A DNA stretch of 21,383 nt from Saccoglossus kowalevskii. Lineage: Eukaryota; Hemichordata; Enteropneusta; Harrimaniidae. The notes under the pieces were generated by a model, which saw only the letters and a list, made by a program, of their open reading frames with translations, did not search any database and was not told the origin of the DNA. Positions within the stretch are counted from its first letter, which is position 1; each line of letters begins with the position of its first letter. A program made the position numbers and the translations under genes. Location: the NCBI RefSeq assembly GCF_000003605.2, contig NW_003132859.1, positions 8,407-29,789 of the forward strand, read 5' to 3'. This document shows positions 1 through 9,800 of the stretch, one piece after another.

Positions 1-800
1 CATGGTACATCATGTCACAAATAGATATGTGCATTTGTTTCATGATCTGCTTAACAATAGTGGAATGATGGCCATTTTAAGGCCGAAAATGCATCAAAAT
101 CACATATTTTCACAATTCCAGAACCGGATCTCAGTCATGCATGGATGGATTTTGTTCAGATTTAGCACAATGTGTTGTACATATGCAGGTGCATTTCGGT
201 CGTGATCTGCTTTGAATGTATATGTCACTCAAATATGAACGGAACGGGGACGTGTCATTGACAATGACTTGTCATTTGAGGGCATTCTTGAAGATGAAGT
301 CACTGTGACTCCCTAGGACCTCAGTGAAAGTCAATTTGACTTCCCAAGATCCAAACATAAGTAAATGTGACTCCCTAGGACCTCAGTGAAAGTCAATTTG
401 ACTTCCTGAGTCCCAAACATAAATTAATGTGACTCCCTAGGACCTCAGTGAATGTCAATTTGACTTCCCAAGACCCCAATATAAGTTAATGTAACTCCCT
501 GGGACCTTAGTGAAAGTCAATTTGACTTCTTAAGACCCAAACACAAGTTAAAGAACTCCCTAGGACCTCAGTGAAAGTCAATTTGACTTCCTAAGACCCA
601 AACGTACATTTGTTAGTTGATGTGACTCCCTAGGACCTCAGTGAAAGTCAATTTGACTCCCTAAGACCCCAACATAAGTTAGTGTGACTTGCTAGGCTGA
701 ATGAAGGTTCACTTCTATTTATTTTTTACTTCTAGCCGTTTACTGTTAATTTGCCGATCAATATGATATGTATATATTCATCAGTTTCTCTCTTCTCTAG
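1..800 (+). other. HSPG2: Intron upstream of first visible exon
   Basis: AT-rich sequence with no Ig-like coding segment in any frame. It ends in a pyrimidine-rich acceptor (tctcttctctag at 789-800). The codon completed by base 801 implies a phase-2 intron inside an Ig domain, so the first half of that domain lies before the window. The only clear structure is the 62-bp tandem repeat at 305-710. Confidence 0.7.
305..710. repeat. 62-bp tandem repeat (minisatellite)
   Basis: Units begin with gtgactccctaggacctcag (or a close variant) at 305, 367, 429, 491, 553, 622 and 684. Spacing is 62 bp except one of 69 bp, where a short insertion sits near 603-615. There are six full units and a decayed seventh. 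Each unit holds the odd palindrome agtcaatttgact and the even palindrome cctagg. It is non-coding and intronic. Confidence 0.9.
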
Positions 801-898
801 AATTGATAATCTGCAAAAAGAAGATGCTGGTCGGTATCAGTGCACAGCGACTAACTCACTTGGTTATGCAGACGGCTATGCTGCTTTGTCAATACAAG
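801..898 (+). CDS. HSPG2: Perlecan exon: C-terminal half of an Ig domain
   Basis: The exon is read with base 801 completing the previous codon, then IDNLQKEDAGRYQCTATNS and on to YAALSIQ. The DAGxYxC signature is the F strand of an I-set Ig domain with its second disulfide cysteine, and the end is the G strand. The acceptor is ctctag at 795-800 and the donor caag|gtattg at 898/899, leaving phase 1. The first half of the domain, with the first cysteine and core tryptophan, must be in an upstream exon outside the window. Domain IV of perlecan is a long run of such Ig repeats that spaces the molecule and binds other matrix proteins. Confidence 0.85.
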
Positions 899-3800
899 GT
901 ATTGTATTATCCATCGTATCCATGGTAACACTGACAAGATAAACAAACCATGAATTGCTAAAATTGAATTATTTGAACTCATCAAAGTCAAGTGTGTCAA
1001 TGCTGTTTATTAATCCTTTATTAAGCGCCAAGGTCAATTTTTGTAACCATTCAAAAATTTTAAGCCCGCTTAATTATTTCATAATTTTTCAAAAATGTTG
1101 ATCAATATAAAATTATGTTCTGATGTTTTTTTTGTCAAAATTATCAAAAATTAATATAGAAAAATTGATAAAAAAAAGGCAAAATTTTGCACCAAAATTT
1201 ACCGATAAAAAAACTATGGCATTCAAAGATGGGTATCTTAAACATTAAAAGTGGCTAAGTCACCACATATAAACAATCGATTTATTTGACGCGTAATGTG
1301 CGGTCACATGGGATCCACATCTAATACGACACCGAGTGATGATCGGTGATATAACTTTTTTGCCATATATGTGGCGACTAAACTGATAAAATATGAAAAA
1401 AATTATATTCACCAAATAAAAAAATGAATGTTTGATATTTGGGGTTGTGTAACTAACCAATAGACTTGTACTCTGGTGTAAAGTCTTCTTTACTATCAAA
1501 TTATAGCATGTTTTAACAATATTACTGTCTTGATTTCTTCAGCGCTACCCAAAGTTCAGATCAATATACGCACTAGGATACAGACGGTACCAATTAACGA
1601 GGCTGTGACGTTTGATTGCCAAGCAACTGGCGAACCCAAACCCATAGTTCGGTGGAGCAAGTTAGATGGAGACTTACCATCCAGCGTTATCATAACAGGG
1701 GGTGTTTTAAAAATACGCAACGTAAGGACGAGCGATGCTGGTACTTATAAATGTACGGCGACTAATGTTGCCGGGAGCGTCAATTCACAGGTTGTTCTCT
1801 ATGTACAAGGTATGACTCTCCTATTTTCAAAGCTCTCCTGTAATGAAAAACGGGAAAAAGTGTAATCATTTTAAAAAGTGCTATTCTCATTGGCAGTGAT
1901 GTAATTAAATTTGGCAGTGATGTCATTGAAGTGTGCGATGATGTAATTAAATTTGGCAGTGATGTCATTGAAGTGTGCAATGATGTAATTAAATTTAGCA
2001 GTGATGTCACTGAAGTGTCCGATGATGTAATTAAATTTAGCAATGATGTCACTGAAGTGTGCGATGATGTAATTAAATTTGGGGGTGAAGTGATTGAAGT
2101 TGGCAGTGAATCTCATCAAAAGAAATGAACAAGTCTCACACAATGTTTATGACCCATAATCTGAAGTCAATAACAACATTTTGCTGCATTTCTTGTTAAC
2201 ATCTTTGAAATAACTTATCTGAACTCATCTTTTGTATGAACCAGTGTTTGTCACTAAAGTCAAAGAGTCTACATGGCCTGAAAAAGTGAAGTCCCTGTTT
2301 TTATGTTGTTAACCCAAAAGAAAAATACATAAACAAAAAATAAAAATGGAAAAATGCACACTGAGGTAATGTGTAGTTCTGATGACACACAAGAGAAATT
2401 TGTCACTATAAATATTTGTCATATTCAACATTTTTAGCTTTTGTAATTTTTACAAATTCGAAGAGCTGGCTTGCAGGGCCAACATGTTCGTAAAACCTGT
2501 GTAAAGTGTAAAGTTCTAGACTAGGCCTTGAACCCAAGTGTCTGCTTTAGTTTTAAACTCAGTATGCAACACTATATGGTAGTTTTTAACAACCTTACCC
2601 TCATTCAATGTTGAGGCTGATAATTTTTTTACGAATCCCAAGAAGTTTATTGCCTGAACAGTCCATTTGTTAAAAAAGCAAGATTTCATGACATTACATG
2701 ATTGTTAATTACCATATTTAATTCTCACTATAGTTATACTTCTTGATTAAAGACAAGTTTTGAGTTCTCAGGCATATTTGCTGCTTTCTGCGTTACTGGG
2801 TATGCCCCCAGCAAACAGTGGGAGGGGGGGGGTTAAACAAGTTGGTTGTGAATTTGACTGCAATTTGTTTCACAAATTAAAGTTGTATAATTTGTCTTAC
2901 TTTATTGTGATATATGAATGCAAATTTTATAATCATTTTGTAAAATTTCAAGGGTGGCGTGGATACAATACAGTATCAACATATTCAATACAAAACTGAA
3001 GCTGATATAGTAAAATTAAAAATTAAAACTCTGTATTCTTGCTGACTGGAGATCAACCAGTCTTTGCATACGTGGTAACTAGAACTAGTCTATTCACAAA
3101 ATATGTGTTGTTACAGTGATTCGTGACAGATATGTATAAAACATGTTCAGCTGAAATGTTAATTGTCCAACTAACCATCACTCTCTTATTCTACCATAGC
3201 TGCGCCACAAGTAACGGTTACACCCGAGGTCCGGACTACAGCAGTTGGATCATCTGCCCGATTTACTTGTCTAGCTACTGGGTTACCAGCACCGGATATT
3301 TACTGGTACAAAATAGCTGGAGATCTACCTCTCAATCATAGAGTAGAACATGGGGTGTTGCACATTCCTCAGGTTGCTAGGGGCGATGCTGGATCATATG
3401 TCTGCAGGGCTTCTAACAGACAAGGTCATGTTGAGTTCACAGCAAGGCTTAACGTTGGAGGTATGACATTTAAGATGATGTACTATCAAATGATTCATCA
3501 TTGAAAGCTGTTGTCATTTGTGAAACGTTTTTTTTTTTTCAATGTTGGTCATGTGACTGTTTCCACCTTTACAAAATGCCGAAATTATTTGTTTCTGTTT
3601 CTCTCATGTACATTATTTCTAAATTTAATTTGTTTTATTTGTCATATATTTTTTTTCTTGCTGTATTTCAAAAATGATTCCCTACTTTGTGCAGAATCCT
3701 GTTTCTTACATCAGTTTCCGAGCACTCAGAGATGCTTACTTAACTTTTGATATTGAAATATCCTTCAAACCGGAAACCACAGATGGTAAGCTAATCTGTT

Positions 3801-6800
3801 TGTATGTTATTAATATCATAGTTTATATACTCAGGTACTTCTGACAGCTTTATGAGTATTTGTCAGCAATTTACGATCAAGCTAGAAATCCACTCTGTGA
3901 AGGAATGTCTATTTGTTGTTATTAAATTAGCAATACTGTAAACCTCTTTATTTTCATGTGAGACAAATTTATGTTTGTAAAAACACTCCATGCAGTAATC
4001 AGGTGAATGGCAAAGACAAATTTATTGAGAATAACAGCTTACAGACACAAACAAGTACTACAAAACTAATAAAATTACAATTCAATAAACTATAAACTAC
4101 AAATTCTACCCACCAAGACAGCACATGCCCCCCCCCCCCCCCGAGCAATGGATTCCGCGATCAGAATGAAGGAGGGGAAAAACCTGCATGAGGCCGCCCG
4201 ACCTTGAAATGGGGGCAGGATGAAATTCAATGCCCAAACGAGGGAACACTGCTGCTAGTGGAGCAGAGGTGACCCCCATGAAATAAAGAGACCTGAAAAA
4301 TTAATAATTAAATAAAGGGTTAGTAAGGGTGACTCAAACAGACTAAGCTAAGGAGTGGTGCAGAGGGAATGGATGTTCACGATCTGCATGGTCTGCTCAA
4401 AAATAAGGTAACTAAATTGTGAAATTCTCACGACCCAGTGAACATGAACTGAGCGACGCAGGGGGAAGTAGTAACCTGGAAATTTATGTGAATTTCAGGA
4501 GTCAGGGAAAATCATGAAATTCTGTAACAGTGAATATTTCTGGGGTATCCTATAACAAAGTGTGTCAATGACTTTCACAAATTTTGTCTTCATGTTTGAC
4601 AAAAATCATCAAATTCCTAAAATTCTCAGCAGGAAAAATTAAGCAAATCAAATCCCACCACTGTAGCAATTGAGTAAAAATCCTCCAAATATATACAAGT
4701 AAAACAATATAAACAATAACATTTTTAAAAATAAAAATTATGCATCTATGGTATTTCAGAAAACCAGAATTGACCTGGGCAGGATGATTATTTAAAAATC
4801 CGAACGCAACGAAAAACGATTTTCTCATTGCAGGTATGTTGATTTACAATGGACAGACAGTTGGACAAAATGTACAGGTATCTGGTGATTTCCTGTCATT
4901 TGGAATGTCAAATGGACGAGCAGAATTTCGTTATAACATGGGATCGGGTGCAGCCATCATCCGTAGTGCCGCACCTTTGGAATTAGGGCAGTGGCACACG
5001 GTTGTACTTCACCGTAACCGAATACAGGGATCCATGATAGTTGACGGACAGGTTCCTGTTAATGGCACATCGCTGGGAAGATTCCAGGGACTAGATCTTA
5101 CGGATAATCTCTATTTAGGTGGTTTCCCGGAGGATGCTGTTATCGCCAAGGCATCTGGATTCACAAAAGGATTTATTGGTAACTGTATACAATTTTTGAA
5201 CCATTATATAATAAATAGTCTTTATTTGGACAAAGTCTTGACTTATCAATAGGTTGTGCATCAAATATCATTTCTTGAACAAGTTGCGACCATTTTTGTT
5301 CAAGTTGGTACAAATATGATTTGGTTCAGTTAAATTTTATCATAGAACTCGTTTGTATACAAACAAAACATATTGCTAAGACACAAATACTGAATATCAC
5401 TGAGTTAATTTGTATAATTAACTTTCTATTTTGCATGTGAAGAAAACGTGTTAAGATACAACTTTTGAATAGTAATGAGTTAATTTGCATAATTAATTAT
5501 GTAATGTGTTCGTTCATCTTCTGCAGGTTGTGTGAGTCGTCTAAAGATCAGCGGTTTACCAGTCGACATAGGCAGTAGTGCTAAATCTGTGGTTGGTGTG
5601 TTAGATTGTCCCGTATGTCAACATGCTCCTTGTCAAAATGGTGGCACATGTAGAGAAGCCAGTACTGAGTATGGATATCGATGTTCCTGCCCAGCAGGTT
5701 ACACAGGCAGAACTTGTCAAGATATTGGCGAGAGCTGTTACCCAGGTGAGAAACCTTCTGTTTTTATAGTAGATAAACTTAGAACTGTTACCCAGATGAG
5801 AAACCTTCTGTTCTTTAGTGGATAAACTGAGAGCTGTTACCCAGGTGAGCAACCTTCAGTTCTGCAGTGGATAAACTGAGAGCTGTTACCTAGGTGAGCA
5901 TCCTTCTGTTCTGTAGTGGATAAACTGAGAGCTGTTACCCAGGTGAGCAACCTTCAGTTCTGCAGTGGATAAACTGAGAGCTGTTACCTAGGTGAGCATC
6001 CTTCTGTTCTGTAGTGGATAAACTGAGAGATGTTACCCAGATGAGCATCCTTCTGTTCTGTAGTGGATAAACTGAGAGCTGTTACCCAGGTGAGCAACCT
6101 TCTGTTCTGTAGTGGATAAACTGAGAGCTGTTACCCAGGTGAGTAACCTTCTGTTCTGTAGTGGATAAACTGAGAGCTGTTACCCAGGTGAGCATCCTTC
6201 TGTTCTGTAGTGGATAAACTGAGAACTGTTACCCAGGTGAGCAACCTTCTGTTCTGTAGTGGATAAACTGAGAGCTGTTACCCAGGTGAGTAACCTTCAG
6301 TTCTGCAGTGGATAAACTGAGAGCTGTTACCTAGGTGAGCATCCTTCTGTTCTGTAGTGGATAAACTGAGAGCTGTTACCCAGGTGAGTAACCTTCTGTT
6401 CTGTAGTGGATAAACTGAGAACTGTTACCTAGGTGAGCAACCTTCTGTTCTGTAGTGGATAAACTGAGAGCTGTTACCCAGGTGAGTAACCTTCAGTTCT
6501 GCAGTGGATAAACTGAGAGCTGTTACCTAGGTGAGCATCCTTCTGTTCTGTAGTGGATAAACTGAGAGCTGTTACCCAGGTGAGTAACCTTCTGTTCTGT
6601 AGTGGATAAACTGAGAACTGTTACCTAGGTGAGCAACCTTCAGTTCTGCAGTGGATAAACTGAGAGCTGTTACCTAGGTGAGCATCCTTCTGTTCTGTAG
6701 TGGATAAACTGAGAGCTGTTACCCAGGTGAGTAACCTTCTGTTCTGTAGTGGATAAACTGCGAGCTGTTACCTAGGTGAGCATCCTTCTGTTCTGTAGTG

Positions 6801-9800
6801 GATAAACTGAGAGCTGTTACCTAGGTGAGCATCCTTCTGTTCTGTAGTGGATAAACTGAGAGCTGTTACCTAGGTGAGCATCCTTCTGTTCTGTAGTGGA
6901 TAAACTGAGAGCTGTTACCCAGGTGAGCAACCTTCAGTTTTTTAGTGGATAAACTGAGAGCTGTTACCTAGGTGAGCATCCTTCTGTTCTGTAGTGGATA
7001 AACTGAGAGCTGTTACCTAGGTGAGCATCCTTCTGTTCTGTAGTGGATAAACTGAGAGCTGTTACCTAGGTGAGCATCCTTCTGTTCTGTAGTTGATAAA
7101 CTGAGAGCTGTTACCCAGGCGAGTAACCTTCAGTTCTGCAGTGGATAAACTGAGAGCTGTTACCTAGGTGAGCATCCTTCAGTTCTGCAGTGGATAAACT
7201 GAGAGCTGTTACCTAGGTCAGCAACCTTCAGTTCTGCAGTGGATAAACTGAGAGCTGTTAAAAAACAGGTTTATCGACCACATCGCCATCCGCTGAACAG
7301 ATCAGAATGTGAACTCAACATGCGACGTATGCATACACTGGATTCTGTCTTTTTTTCACATAAAAGGTAGACATGAACTTGAAAACTATATCTGTAATTT
7401 CCTCTAGGTGTGTGTGGTGCTGGTCGATGTGTGAAGAATGCTGGTCCTAGTGGATTTCACTGTATATGTCCAATAGGAACCGTGGGCGAAAGATGTGAAA
7501 CTGGTATGTAATACATCTTGCAACGTCTGAAATACCACACTTTTTTTTAGCTACTACAAACATTATTTTCAATTTTACTTCTTCATATTTATAAGTAAAA
7601 GCCATGATTTGAAAACCTGGATATACTGCTATCCTGAAACAAACTTGTTATCTTCTGTACTTCTTATTATTAACATTTTTATGTTTAACCTGTTCTTGAC
7701 TTGTATAAAAAGTAATCTATTTTAATACAGTTGGTTGGTCTCAGAAGGTCAAAGGTCAACATTTTAATGTCAAGTGAATGTATTTTTGTCGTGAGAGAAA
7801 TTTACATACTGTTTTTTTTTTCCAATTTTATTCTAGTTGATTTCAATGTAGTATATTTCATTGTAGTGACTACTTATCTATTTGTTAACAGTACTCTATC
7901 GTAATATTTGACCCTTTGAGTGCCGATGTTACCTTTTGTCACAATCACTAATTTTGTAATTACAATTTTTCAAAATTTTTTGTTCAAGTCAATTTGATCT
8001 AAAATTATCAAAAAAAATACATAAAAGCAGAGAAAAAGACGTGCCAAAATTTGGGCGGGCATTCAAAGGGTTAAAAGTTAATGAAAATAGTTTAAAGTGA
8101 TTAACATTAAAGGGATACTCAAACTGTGCAAATGTGTCGGGAGCCTTCACATAGACATGAATAATATTGTCTGGGTTTTAGAGATCAGCTCAAATACCTT
8201 GTGCACATTAACAAGTAATGAAATACTGAACCAAATAACGAGACGATAAAGTACTAGTTACAATCATCAGCCATGTTTATCCCTTCACAGCTGTTTTGTG
8301 TTTCAATGTACTTCGAATATCGTGTTGTATGCGCGATATGCTATAGGTGAAGTCTGATGAGAACTGGGAAACAATATCAGATATTGGTTCAGTGTTAGTC
8401 ACAGAGATTTTAAAATTGATTGCTATGACTCCTGATATGGAATCAAAACATTGCAAACATATCAAAACACTTTATGATACATATTTAATGTAATATTAAT
8501 ATATACGTGTATTGTACTTACAATATAAAAACTGTCTGGCACGATCAATATTTAGCAATCTATAGAATGAATTCTATGTTACAAGCTTTGCATATAATAA
8601 TTGTACCTCCATCTACACATCGCCATGAAAGTCAAATTGCAGAAACATAAATTTAAAAATATAGTCAGATTCTTTGAACTTGTGCTCAACAATGTTTACC
8701 TTCACAGTATAAAGAATTATTGTAGATTGCCAGCATTGCAGAGGGTGATATACTTTGCAAATGAAAAAAGTCTGAAATAATTTTCCTGCAAATATACCTC
8801 AGAAACTTTTTTATGCATTTTCTGAACTGATTCATAAAGTGGATTGTTTGTATTGTTGCTGTAGAAAACTTATCTAGAAGAGTTTTTTAATTCTATGTGA
8901 AAATACGTTCAAATAGTTGTTCACTGAAAACTGGTATGTCTTTTCTCGCATCAGTTTGATTGGTTGTTATGGCAACTCTACCTCACATCAGCATCCCATG
9001 CTCAGAAGAACAGCTTGAAATACCCGATTCTGTGTATTAAATGACTTGCTATTTATCATCAGTCTGGTTCTATAGCAAGTACATACCTTACAGTCATTGA
9101 GTGGTAGATACACTTAGGATGAAACTTGAACCATCACAGATCAATGTCTGGGTGATTAGTTGTACTGTAAACCGTTTTAATTTTACAACAGAGAATTTTT
9201 GCAAATTTCATGATTCAGTAAAAATCAGGAAAATTTTCACAGTGACAATTTTTCTGGTGTCCTGCAACTACAATTCTCATTGACTTCAGCAACACTTTGT
9301 CTTTACAAGTACCATGCAATACTGAAATATGGAGATTTTTTAGAAGTCAACATTTTCACAGTATTCACTAAAATTTCTAGCCTTCAAAATAAATATTAAT
9401 ATATATAAATATACATTGTATCACATCAGATCAGCAAAAGATCCAAATAACCATGAATGTAGCTATTAAAATGCTAATCCTGGGAAATCTCAAATGGGAC
9501 AAACAGCAAAACTCTGGCCATTGCATGCATGCATGTGTGTTAGTGTCTGGTCACAATCTTGAAAGAAAAAAAAAACAATTTGCACAATTCTTCAATAATA
9601 TCTACCTTTACCAAACATTAATGAATTGGCTGAAAATAGTTTGAAGACTGTTTTGAATTTAGATCATTTAAAATATTAGTCTGGTGACACAAGATCTCAA
9701 AATATAAAGCAAACTAAGCTCTTGAATAATCAACTTTAACCCTCTGAGTGCTGATGTCAATTTCAAACTCCATCCACAAAATATTTCCATTTATAGTCTG

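Larger units (their letters stand above)
1810..3199 (+). other. HSPG2: Intron between Ig exons
   Basis: Phase-1 intron from gtatga to ctaccatag. It contains a 42-bp tandem repeat near its 5' end and one copy of a dispersed repeat at about 2755-3060, including a run of G at 2824-2831. The remaining stretch, about 2130-2750, is AT-rich with nothing recognisable. Confidence 0.75.

Noticed and set aside
1780-2143. Repetitive open frames on both strands
   Set aside because: Products of the 42-bp tandem repeat, whose period is a multiple of three.
3123-3341. 72-codon plus-strand open frame over the third Ig exon
   Set aside because: Wrong frame; the Ig cysteines, tryptophan and DAGSYVC motif are in the frame entered from acceptor 3199.
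3511-3750. 79-codon open frame overlapping the first LG1 exon
   Set aside because: It reads the LG1 exon in phase 1 and stops within it; the LG-like sequence is in the other frame.
4836-4838. ATG as a translation start for an LG protein
   Set aside because: It is the internal Met of the MLIYNG strand, directly joined to the preceding LG exon in phase 1.
5746-7260. CRISPR-like array
   Set aside because: Units are contiguous with no unique spacers, and the sequence is an animal intron.
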